20,763 nt of DNA from Plasmodium relictum (Eukaryota; Apicomplexa; Aconoidasida; Haemosporida; Plasmodiidae). A program made the translations under genes and the position numbers. The notes beneath the pieces are model-generated. The model saw only the letters and a program-made list of their open reading frames with translations, made no database searches and was not told the DNA's origin. This document shows, in pieces, positions 8,438-18,700 of this stretch (positions are counted from its first letter, which is position 1; each line of letters opens with the position of its first letter). The stretch spans positions 1 through 20,763 of the forward strand of contig NW_021628364.1 of assembly GCF_900005765.1 (NCBI RefSeq). The letters run 5' to 3'.

Positions 8438-8704
8438 TATTTTATACAAGTAGCATTAGATCATTACTAACGTTATATGTTGATTAACGTAACTAGAAAG
8501 ACATCTAGTGCTACTGATACAATTGCTATAATCAAAAACACTTAGATTCCTATTTTTGGATTCCCAAAAAGTATCTTGACAGATCGCTGTTCAATCTGCA
8601 TGAGCAAAAAATTTGAAGAATATATTACAAAGAAATTACAGGTTAAACTGTATCACACAAGTTTATATTATCCGCGGATTAATGAATAAATTCGTTGCCT
8701 TAAT
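8438..8704 (+). pseudogene. pol: Integrase core remnant, piece 1
   Basis: One plus-strand frame reads 'YFIQVALDHY', a stop, then 'RYMLINVTRKTSSATDTI', matching the 'DxFSRYxxxxxxxxxTAxxT' stretch of gypsy integrase cores. After a second stop it reads 'IPIFGFPKSILTDRCS', the classic FGxPxxIxSDxG block, with the second catalytic Asp at 8582-8584. It continues 'KKFEEYITKKLQVKLYHT' and 'YYPRINE'. In-frame stops are at 8468-8470, 8543-8545 and 8687-8689. In the SDRG motif Gly is replaced by Cys, and the position expected for the catalytic Glu is not Glu. The N-terminal HHCC finger and the first catalytic Asp are absent. It would insert element cDNA into chromosomes. This piece is dead. Confidence 0.85.
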
Positions 8705-9132
8705 TAATATACAGTTTAAGATTTGCCCTAATAAAACTTATATATATATGTTCGTAGTTATTTTCATAATACCAAATAAGTGTTTAAAATTTAAATAATT
8801 ATGTCTTCTCTAGGGGTACATTGCACGCAAAAAGTCAAGATACTAGAACTTTGACAGACTTAGTGTGTCTAATTGCTGTTTTTTTTTAAGACAATTCTCG
8901 GTTATGATTATATTATGTCTTTTTTATATTTAAATTTATTATTATTTTTTTTTTTGGGAATAAAATTTTTTTTGATGGAGAAACATTGAAAAAGAAATGG
9001 ATAGCAAGTGAGTTGTTTTTATTTAACTTTTATAGAATTTTATTTTCTTAAAGTGATTTAAATAATTTTGTATTATGCATAGAATCTATAATACAAAATT
9101 ATAAAGGAATCCTAAAATTTACTCTTTATTAA
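8705..9132. other. Unassigned spacer between the two integrase pieces
   Basis: About 430 bp that interrupt the integrase order. There are poly-T runs, the line near 8810-8865 ('ctaggggtacattgcacg') is somewhat richer in G+C, and no open frame or LTR landmark is recognised. It may be an insertion or the junction of two element copies. Confidence 0.5.
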
Positions 9133-10023
9133 CTTGGATATTCATTACTTTTATCCAAGTCATTGAATATTCAATTAATAAATCATCTGCGAGAAAATGG
9201 GATGAATGAAAGCTCTCATAAAGTATTGGATTATATAATTAAAACATTATATGAAGAAAGAGATATACTTTTTGAAGAAATAGTACAAAATGCAATATTA
9301 ATATATAATAATACACCTCACGGTAGTATAGGAGAAACACTCTATTTTACGGTATCTGGAATATATTGTATTTGTCCAGGATTTTTGAACTTATTACCAG
9401 AAAATAGTCATTAGATGAGAATTATTTATTTAAAAGATCTATGGACTAAAGCATACGAAGACTTAAACGAAATGAAAGATAAACCAATGGTAAAATCAAA
9501 AGAAATTAAGGTTGACAACATTATTTCGTATGAACTAGACGATTACGAAAGGAATCAAATGAAATATTATAGTGAAAATCCTCAATATAAACCATATTGT
9601 TCTTTTGCACATAATGTGACTAAAATTAGTAATGGGATATTAAAACCTATATCAATATACTACAGAGGATATGAAATCCAAATTCCTCTTACAAAAATAA
9701 AATTATTAGTGAATAAAGCTAAATCTATATATGAGATGAAACTTAGGGACTTAATTCAAGTATTTGATAAAAGCAGGAAAAGGATACATCCTGAGTCACT
9801 GAAACCCAAAAGCTTTTTCGACACTTACGAGAAAAGTGAAATTATACCATTATCACTAAACGACAGTAAATATAGAAAAATAAGTAATAAAGCACAAAAA
9901 GGATTGGAAATTATAAGACAAGATAAGGAGCAAAATATAAAAAAAAAACTTTATTTCCTCTTGGTGGTGAATATAGTTAATAAAAGTATGTGTATTAAAT
10001 TTTTGTATATAATAACTAGCTAA
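9133..10023 (+). pseudogene. pol: Integrase C-terminal half and tail, piece 2, one in-frame stop
   Basis: The frame is open from 9133 to the TAA at 10021-10023 except for a single TAG at 9412-9414, spanning 297 codons. It reads 'RENGMNESSHKVLDYIIKT', the NGxxE motif with the candidate catalytic Glu at 9208-9210. 'AILIYNNTPHGSIGETLYF' follows, matching the 'AYNxxxHxSxGxTPF' block near the end of the integrase core. After the TAG the frame continues with a Lys-rich C-terminal region (9415-10023) containing 'KVDNIISYELDDYERN' and 'YYRGYEIQIPLTKIKLL', plausible as the DNA-binding tail of pol. It is the best preserved coding part of the retroelement here. Whether it belonged to the same copy as piece 1 is unclear. 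Confidence 0.8.
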
Positions 10024-10389
10024 AATAACAATGAATAAATCTAGCTTCGTACACAATTATATCAACGCCAATCACGTGTTTTTAGCTGAATTAAAAAAAA
10101 AAAATTTTAAGTTTTTTTTTTTAACATTTTGGCTTTCGTAAAGAAGGATATTATTTTTAATTTTTTTTTAATTCATTTATTTTTGGAAAAAATTTTTTTT
10201 TTAAGAATATATAAACTTAAAAGACATGATCTTTAATAAAAGATATTATGTATGTATGTTTATATAAGATGTTTATTATATGTTAATTATATGTTATTTA
10301 TTAAATGATTATAAATTATTAAATAATTAAATACTTTATTATCTTTATGCAAATTCACTAAAAAAAGAAAAGCATAAACAAATAAAAAT
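10024..10389. other. Gene-free spacer after integrase
   Basis: A short mixed-composition stretch ('cttcgtacacaattatatcaa') then poly-A/poly-T and TA-rich DNA. In element order it would be the 3' untranslated region before the 3' LTR. A purine-only tract just before LTR-G is not evident. Confidence 0.5.
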
Positions 10390-10471
10390 ATTAAACATTA
10401 TAAAAATGTTCTTTAGTACATTGTTCATTCAATACCTTAGCAAAATCATTAAATGGGCAATTAATAAATCA
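10390..10471 (+). mobile_element. LTR-G, LTR 3'-tail fragment
   Basis: 'tgttctttagtacattg', 'caataccttagcaaaatcatt' and 'gggcaattaataaatca' match the last ~80 bp of the LTR and end in the canonical CA at 10471. The upstream ~500 bp are missing. A 51-bp unassigned spacer (10472-10522) then precedes LTR-H. It may be the residue of the 3' LTR of the integrase-bearing element. Confidence 0.75.
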
Positions 10472-10959
10472 CATAACAAGTGATATAGTATAGAAGAATA
10501 CATCCCTAGTACACTATAAGAATGGTTAATAAAAAAATTGTTACTAACCTTTTGTAAAATAAAATGAGCTACCAGCCAGGAAAACATAAGTTAGCGATGC
10601 ACTGGCCCCAGCTAAAAAAAAAAAAAATATATAAAGTGATATTTTTTTTTGTTTATTTCATTTTATTGATTTCTGTAATTTAAAAAAAAAAAAAAATTTA
10701 AATTATTTTTTTTTTTTCAAGTTTAGGTTCTAACCAAAAAGAGAATTTAAATTTTACATACATAAAAATTTAATATATGAAAAAGTATAATGTTTAAATT
10801 GTATTCAATTTGCATATTTTGAAATAATATTGAATAAATCAGAGCTTAATTTTTGCTATTTTGTCATAAATTTTGTGTGTATTTTTAATTAAAAGAATAT
10901 ACTTATTTTTTGTAAAAAAAAACATATTTATAAAATTAAACATATATCTGTTAAGCAAT

Positions 10960-11576
10960 TGTTTTATTAATTGCCTGTTTAATGATTTGCTAGAGTATTG
11001 AACAAACATATTAATAAAGAGCATGCATAACTAAATATACGTTTATATATATATAAATATACTAATTTTTATTATATATATAATGGATTCTTGTGATGCA
11101 TAATATTTAATTTGAATTAAATTATACTGCATCGTTTAACAGACATGTTAAATTGCTATAAATTAGTTCTAAATTACAAAGAATTAGTATATTCTTTTAA
11201 TTAAAAACACATAAAATTTTTTTAACAAATATCAAAAGTTAAAACTATGACTTAATGTTATTTCAAGATATATATATATATATATCGAATATAATATAAA
11301 CATTATTATTAATTTTAATAAGTTTTTATGTAAGTAAAAACTAATTCTCTCTTTTTTAATTCTAACGAACGTCAACCTACAACTCAAAAAAAAAAAATAA
11401 TTTTAATTTTATTTTTTTTTTTTTTACAAAGATGTACATAAATAAAATAAAACAAACGAAAAAAAAAACTTAATTTTTTTTTTTAACTAGCGTCAGTGCA
11501 CGGCTGATTTATATTTTCCTAACTGGTAGTTCATTTTATTTTTACAAAAGGTTAATAACAATTTTTTTATAAGCCA
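10960..11576 (-). mobile_element. LTR-I, complete LTR nested in LTR-H
   Basis: A 617-bp copy. On the plus strand it starts TGTTTTATTAATTGCCTG and ends 'ggttaataacaattt' ... 'aagcca'. Flanks are gcaat on the left (10955-10959) and ttaat on the right (11577-11581), matching at 3 of 5. The host LTR resumes at 'acaaaatt' directly after them, so these are likely the decayed 5-bp target duplication. Confidence 0.8.
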
Positions 11577-11615
11577 TTAATACAAAATTATTTAATTCAA
11601 ATTAAATATTATACA

Positions 11616-12193
11616 TTTTTTAAGTGCTTGCTCAAAATTTTTGCTAGAGTATTGAACAAACAAATTAATAAAGAGCATATATAACTTAATATACACGTTT
11701 ATATATACATAATGGTATTTTATAATATATAATATTTAATTTGAATTAAATAATTATTTATTGCTTAATATATATATGTTTTTTACTTTTATAAATACGT
11801 TTTTATTTATAAAGAATAAGCATATTATTTCAATTTAAGGCACACACAAAAAATTCATAACAAATAACAAAAATTAAACTCTGATTTATTCAATATTATT
11901 TCAAAATATACAAATTGAATAAAACATAAGCATTATAATTTTTCATATATTAAGTTTTTATGTAAGTAAAAATTTAATTCTCTTTTTAATTCAAATAAAC
12001 ATTGACAGACAATAATAAAAAATAATTTAATTTTTTTTTTTATATTACAAAGATGTATATAAATAAAATATACAAAAAAAAAAATAACTTTATATATATT
12101 TTTTTCTTTTTTTGCGTTATTGCATGGTTGAGCTATATTTTGACTAGTAGCTCATTTTATTTTACAAAAGGTTAAAAACAATTTTATCAATCA
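11616..12193 (-). mobile_element. LTR-J, second LTR nested in LTR-H, degenerate 5' edge
   Basis: The start is eroded ('ttttaagtgcttgctc'), then the standard 'tttgctagagtattgaac' and later landmarks appear, ending 'ggttaaaaacaatttt' ... 'caatca' at 12193. The interruption lies at the point of the host LTR that corresponds to GCATC. Flanks acatt and aaatt match each other at 4 of 5 and each resemble gcatc. Boundaries on the left are uncertain by several bases. Confidence 0.72.
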
Positions 12194-12333
12194 AAATTAT
12201 AAAATTCCATTATATTTATAATAAAATAAGGATATGTATATATAAACGTATATTTATTATGCACACTCTTTATTAATTTGTTGATTCGATACTTTAGCAA
12301 AGTCTTTGAGAAGACCATTAATAAATCAAGTAG

Positions 12334-12851
12334 TGAACAAACAAATTAATAAAGAGTATGCACAATAAATATACGGATTTTTTGTATATATACTTATTTA
12401 TATAATATATAGTAATATTTATATAGCATTTAATATGAATTAAGCAATTATGTATTACCTAACAGAATTATTTTATTTTTACAAATGCATTTTTATTTAT
12501 TAAGAATAAGTATATCCTTTTAATTAAAAACACACACAAAATTAAATTATAACAAATAACAAAATTAAACTCTAAGTTATTCTTGTTATTTCAAAATATA
12601 TAAATTAAAATACAACACAAACATTATACTTTTATATATAAATTTTTATATTTTAACAAAAAATTAATAATTTCTTAACTCAAAAACGTCAACCACTTCC
12701 TGAAAAAAAATTTAAATTATTTTTTTTTGAAAATTACATATATGTACAAAAATAACATAAACAAAAAAAAAATATAGCTATATATATATATAACTTTTTT
12801 TTTTTACAATTACGAAGATATATATAAATAAAATAAACAAAAAAAATATAT

Positions 12852-12896
<45 letters not shown>

Positions 12897-12988
12897 TAAC
12901 TAGAGCCAATACATGGATGATTTGTATTTTCATAACTAGTAAGTAAGCTTTATTTTGCAAAAGGTTAATAACAGTTTTTTATAAACCA
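12334..12988 (-). mobile_element. LTR-K, LTR missing its first ~40 bp, with internal duplication
   Basis: It begins inside the LTR at 'tgaacaaacaaattaataaag', five bases (agtag) after the end of LTR-H, and runs to 'ggttaataacagttttttataaacca'. Between about 12733 and 12890 the block 'ttac-atatatgtac-aaaataa-cataaacaaaa' is present twice, which lengthens the copy to 655 bp despite the missing end. Confidence 0.78.
12733..12890. repeat. Tandem duplication and TA microsatellite inside LTR-K
   Basis: Two diverged copies of the block 'ttacrwakatrtawaaa' plus 'ataaacaaaaaaa' and a TA run lie head to tail. The second copy carries the longer TA run (about 12855-12888). Other LTRs have this block once. 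Confidence 0.7.
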
Positions 12989-13465
12989 GTATATTATCGA
13001 TAAATAATATATTGACTATTTTGAACACTTAACATGATACAAATATAAAATAGCTAACTATTTAATAGTTAATGTTAAACATTTGCTAAAATATATGCAT
13101 TTTTTTTAAACATATTTTTGTTATAGCACATTAACATTTTAGCATGTCGAAAAAAATAACTTTTTTTCTCAATGTTATTTTTTATATATATTTTTTTGGG
13201 AGATTGAAAAAATTTTAGTAAGAGAGAAACGCAAATTTTCATGAGAGAAGATAAAAATATCTTAGCATATAATAAAATATCAAGAGAGAAAATGCTTTAT
13301 TAAGTATGTTATTTGTGCGTTTATTAAGATGTTTATTTAATGTATATGTAAATAACATGTATATAAAGATTTATATATATATAAAATAACCAAACACTTA
13401 ACTGTAAATTCAACTATATAAAAGAACAACACTTAATTAAGTTAGTAGACAATCCCCTACATGGT
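12989..13465. other. Gene-free spacer between LTR-K and LTR-L
   Basis: A/T-rich, with a purine-rich patch near 13195-13305 ('agagagaaacgcaaattttc'). I recognise no gene or repeat. Confidence 0.5.
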
Positions 13466-13523
13466 TTTTATTAATTTGTTCATTACATTACCGAAGTCTG
13501 TGACTGGACAATTAATAAATTAC
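13466..13523 (+). mobile_element. LTR-L, decayed LTR 3'-tail relic
   Basis: 'tttttattaatttgttcatt' followed by 'accgaagtctgtgactgg' and 'acaattaataaattaca' aligns with the LTR tail ('tttattaatttgtttg', 'agcaaagtcattaaacggg', 'caattaataaatca'). The rest of the LTR is not visible upstream. Substitutions are frequent, so it is an old copy. Confidence 0.65.
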
Positions 13524-15778
13524 ATATACAAAGTACAATCTGTGATAAAAGAATTCATGGCTTCTAATGCAATATATTTTATTTTTAGTAGTAATAAGTT
13601 TTATCACTTACGTATATTTTTTTTCTCTATTACTAAATTAAGATCTGGATATCATATTTCGTAGGTGTAATATATTATAGTTGTGTTTACGTTTATTGAC
13701 AATTTTTTTTAATCCTTTTTGTAAGAAGTAGATAATAAGTATTCAAATGTAACATATACCTCTCTTCAAAATATTTTTAATTTTTCACTATTTTCAAATA
13801 TGTAAACCAATAAACTTAGATAATCCTCTAAGGATGATTCATTAAGTTTTAATAACACATTATATACCTTGATCATAGTAATAATATTAGTATTATCTAT
13901 GTAAAACTTATACTATTGGTTAAATTAAACAATAGACACAATTTTTTAATTTATGTCATTTTTAAATTCATTATGATATATTTTTGCTATTTTAAGGGAT
14001 TTTACCTTTGTAGGTTATATTTCTGCTATAATCACTAAATATGGTTTATTAAAATGCGTTTAATATATTTTCATGATCATTTTAAAATTAAAACTTGTAA
14101 ATCAACACATGAACTATCTCGTACGAGAAATTATAAAGAAAAAATTTAATAATAAAAAATAATAATTAATTTATATTCTAGTTTCATGAGAATCTTCCTT
14201 ATTAACTAGCTAATATTTATTGTATTATTATATAAGAAAAGTTTAGTGTACTTTATTTTTAACATTTTACAATTTTATTAAGATTCTGAAAAGGATAATA
14301 ATTTTTTTATTAAAAAGAATTCATTAAAATACTGCTTAAGTCACAATTTATTAAACTAACATGCAACAATTAATCAAATAAACCATAAATTAAACTACCT
14401 TAACTACCAAAAAAGTATAATCAAAATACTAAAATAAGATTGATATAATTTTGTTTGACATAAGTTACTTTGATATAATAATATAATATATCCTAGATAA
14501 ATAATAAAATAATTAAAAGTTTGAACTCTAAAAAAAACTAAATGTAATTCATACATAACCATTAATCATTTCTTTAAAATGAACAACGTTGAACATGTAG
14601 ATATGAAAATTTGAAAAAAAAAAAAATAATACAACTTTTAGTTGCAATAATATTATCAACTATATAATTGCAATATAACATATAATATAAACTTTTAAAA
14701 CAATAAGAATTATAATTAAAATAATTTTTTTTTACATAACTTTTTGTTAAAAAAACACGTATAATGCTTATACTATAGTAAAATTAAAACTAATATCATA
14801 AATAAGATGAATAGATAAATTATATTGTTAATTATATTTTATTGAAAAATTTAATAATCCATATAACACAATGATAAGGTAATAAAATATTAGTAACGAA
14901 AACAAATAGATAAATATATAACAATTTCACGTTATGTAAATAATTATTTAAAAAAGAAAAAAAAGCCAATAATAAAGATTAAAAGGAAAAAATGAAAATT
15001 TCAATATTGGGAACAATTATATGATTATGCTTCATTTAATCTTATTTATTTACATTTGATAATTATATATAAATATAAAACATTAACAAATAAAAAAAAA
15101 AAATATATAAACAAGATTTTATGAACTTATTTGTGAAAAAATTGTTAATTATTGTTTTTTTTTTAAATAAAATGGAGATTACTAAAAATTTCTTTTTAAG
15201 AAATTAATTTTGACTCTCTATGAGCTCACCGTAAAATTTTAAATATGTTGACTCACTTAAGGCTATCACACACATATATATATATATTTTAATACTCCTT
15301 TAAGTAGAATAAAAAAACATTAGCAACGCTTTAACCTTTTTTTATTCTATATTTTTTCCCTTTTACTTAGAAAAAAATCTTTATGCAAAGAATTAATGTT
15401 GTTAAATTAAAGATTCATGAAAAATAAAAAAATTAAATTATTTTTTTCATGTTTTAGTTGTAGTTCAAAAGGAATTTTTGAAATATATTAACCTTTTTTA
15501 TACATAATCTCTCTAATTTCATCTTCTTGATATTTTAAGGTAATTTTTAGATTATATTTTATTTTTTTTTATTTTACATATATACACATGCAAAAATATT
15601 TTGCTCTTTTTTTTTTTTTTAGTTAACATATATATAAATATATCTACAAAAATAAAGTACACATAAGTATATTAAATTTATATTTATAAAAAAAAAAAAG
15701 AAAAAATTAAAAAAAAAACAATTTTTTTTAAACTTTAGATAAAATAAATAGGATGATAGAAATTATGTTACTTTAAAT
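13524..15778. other. Long gene-free region upstream of the invasion-ligand gene
   Basis: About 2.2 kb of very A/T-rich DNA without LTR landmarks or plausible genes. It includes poly-A/poly-T runs (for example 14613-14625, 15600-15620, 15690-15730) and a short TA run near 15277-15290. It must contain the promoter and 5' UTR of the gene at 15779, but no specific site can be supported. Confidence 0.6.
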
Positions 15779-18700
15779 ATGAGAATAATAAAAGGTTGGA
15801 TAAGTTGTTTGATTACCACATTTACATTTTTAAGTAATATAGTATATATATTTATTCTTATAAAATTTTTTTATCTATGTATTTAAAGAGATAATTATTT
15901 TCTTTTTCCGTTCTAACGTTCTTTAATTTATATTTCATTTATATATATATATAGGTTTTTACTATGAGAAAGAAGTTAGAACATCATTAAATAGATCTAA
16001 ATTTAATACAAATAATTTATTATTTGATTCTAATTTAGAAAAAAACAAAAAACTAGAAAATACTTCTATTACAAAATGTAATATTAAAGGAAAAGAAAGG
16101 ACAAATAGTGCTAAAAATTCTTTTATTCAAGGCTTGAATTCAATATCAACTGAAGAAAAAGATTTAGGTGGTTACAATAATTTCGTCATAAAAATTAATG
16201 AAGCTTTTTCTGAAGCAAAACGTGCTTATATAACTGCTAATTCTTATAGATATTCGCGTTCATACTTAAACAAATATTCGACTGAATTTAATAGAACAGC
16301 GATGAATGATGTATGGGATTTTCTAGACTGTGAAGAAAAGAACATACAATTCTATAAAAATACTAAAAAAAAAATGAGAGAACAATTTTACAATTTACTT
16401 TCACTAAAAGAGGATAAAAAAAATGACTTATATAAATCAGAACTCTCTGAATTCCAATCAAAAATAAAAATTCATCTAAGAACTATAGATTCATATCGTA
16501 AAAGATGTAAAGAAAAAGACAATAATGCCTATAAAAAAGTAGATTATTATTTATACCATGAATTCTGTGGAATATGGGGATGCATTTCTAGGATTAATTC
16601 TCCCACTAAAGGTTATGCATATACTACAAATATTGCATATTCAGATGTTTTAGATAATTTATTATCATCGCTATCATATTATAAAACTTCTGACAAAAAA
16701 TTTTCAGAAATTAAAGATTTTTTAAATTCTGATAGAGTACAAATAATTATGAAAGAAAACATATGTAAAAATAAAGTTAAAAATTCTTTAAAGTTATTAA
16801 TAGAAGAAATTAGTGATATTAATGATATTTATGTGAAGGATGTAAATATGGAACTTAGTTTTTTTTCTTCTTTTAGAAATGATTGCAAAAATGCAATGTC
16901 AATAAATATTACTAAAAATAATATTGGATATATTTTTACCACTACTTTACAACGTAGTGGAGGATATCAACAATATAACATATGGAATAATCAATTAAAA
17001 ACAAATTTTTATAAAGCTGAACAAAAATTTAAAGATTTACTTAAAAATGCACTTGAAGAATTAGGAGAAGAAATAAATTCACTAGTTTATCCTGAAAATG
17101 TAATGACAGAAGCAAAAAAAATATTTACAGAAGGAAATGGTGCATATCATCGTACAAAAAGTCTAATTGAAGAAAATTTTAGATTAGAAAATTTGCCACA
17201 TAAATATAAAAACAAAAGAATTTCTGATATCACAAGTGAAATTACTGAATTATATACTAGGGCACTAGCATTTAATATTAGTTTGAAAGATAAATATGAT
17301 TCATTTAATACAAAATATATGTCTATTGAATCTAATAGAGATAGTGTAGAATTGGCAAAAAGAGAATTGCTACAAGAAGAAAACAAACTAACAGATATTA
17401 CATATGATGTTTTGTCAAAAAAAAGAGATATTGAAGATATTATAGGGTCAGCAAATAATGAACTTATTTTATTAAAAGGTGGTTATGATGAGTTAATGAT
17501 ATTAGTAAATGAAATTCAAAGTTTAAAAGAAAATATTCAAGCAAAAATAGATAATCTACAAGAATTAAAAAGACAGGAAGATGAAGATAATCAAAAGAGC
17601 ATAGAAGAGATAAGAAAATACCTAGAAGAAATAAAAAAAAAAATTAGTAGTTTAGAGATAATTATAGATTTTAAAGGAAGTGCAAAAAATGATCTTGAAA
17701 CAATTGAAAAATTTATAGGTGAAACATCTTTTAATGATAGTGAATATATACAAAAAAAACAAGAGGCCGATGGAAAAATGGACTCGGTATTAAAGGCTTT
17801 ATATGATGATGAAAAACTGGAAGAATCATTTAACAAGATACTCCGATTTTTAACTGAAAGAGAAGCTATAGAGTACATGAAATGTGATTTTGAGAATCTT
17901 AGTAATATATTAAGTGAAACAAAAGAAAAGTCATTGGAAATAAACAGTATACTTAGTAAGGCTACAGATATCATGAATACTCAAGTGACACCTATGGTAA
18001 GTAACATTGTGAAACTTAAGAACGATATAATAACGAATTCGATTAGAGATTTATACATTAAAATGAANNNNNNNGATTCATTTGAAAGTTTTAGTAGCAA
18101 AATGAATTCCTTATCTGAATATATAAGTGAATATGAACAGGATAAAAAAAAATTTGAAAAATATGAAGATGATATAACAAAAAGAAAAAGTAAATTTTTG
18201 CACCAAAATATCGAGAAAGATAGTGACATAACGGAAGAAAATAGTATATACCAAGATACATTAAATCCTGAAAGCGTTCATTTGGATAGGAAAAGTAAAA
18301 TAGAAGAACATATTAGTGATAACAAAAAAATCATGGGTACCATTAATGATCTATTAGAATTATATGAAAAAGTAGAAAAATACTTTGATATGCTCAAGGA
18401 TACTCAAGCTGTAAACGATCTTAGAAGTTTAAAAAATAGCATTAATCAAGAAGATATAAATAATAAATTAACAGATTATGAGAGGAGGTTTGATAGTGCA
18501 GCAGATTCGATAAATAGTAGTATAAATAATATTGAATTATCGAAAAAAATTATAGAAAGTGTTAAAATTTTAAATAAAATTATAAACGGATATGATAGCA
18601 ATAATGAGTCAATTAATGAATTAAGAAGAAATGCAGATTTATTAAAGGGTAAAATAGAGGAAGAAATTACTGTAATTAGTAAAGAAAATGATATAGAAGA

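Larger units (their letters stand above)
10523..12328 (+). mobile_element. LTR-H, LTR interrupted twice by nested LTRs
   Basis: Three collinear parts form one LTR. Part A (10523-10959) runs from TGGTTAATAAAAAAATTG to 'atatctgttaagcaat'. Part B (11577 to about 11615) is 'acaaaattatttaattc' and 'aaatattatacat'. Part C (12194-12328) goes from 'aaattataaaattccatta' to 'ccattaataaatca'. Their order matches unbroken copies. LTR-I splits A from B and LTR-J splits B from C. Sequence divergence is higher than in LTR-E. Confidence 0.8.

Noticed and set aside
8613-8798. 61-codon open frame on the plus strand
   Set aside because: It is an alternative frame over integrase piece 1. The integrase motifs lie in another frame.
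8613-8798. Integrase fragment as a cellular gene acquired by the parasite
   Set aside because: In-frame stops, LTR flanks and loss of motif residues mark it as a retroelement relic.
1-12988. The ~600-bp repeat as a MITE or DNA-transposon with terminal inverted repeats
   Set aside because: The outer ends are only weakly inverted, TG...CA ends and 5-bp target duplications are LTR-like, and its sense agrees with both pol remnants.
13461-13664. 67-codon open frame upstream of the ligand gene
   Set aside because: Its first part is translated LTR-L tail and the rest shows nothing recognisable.
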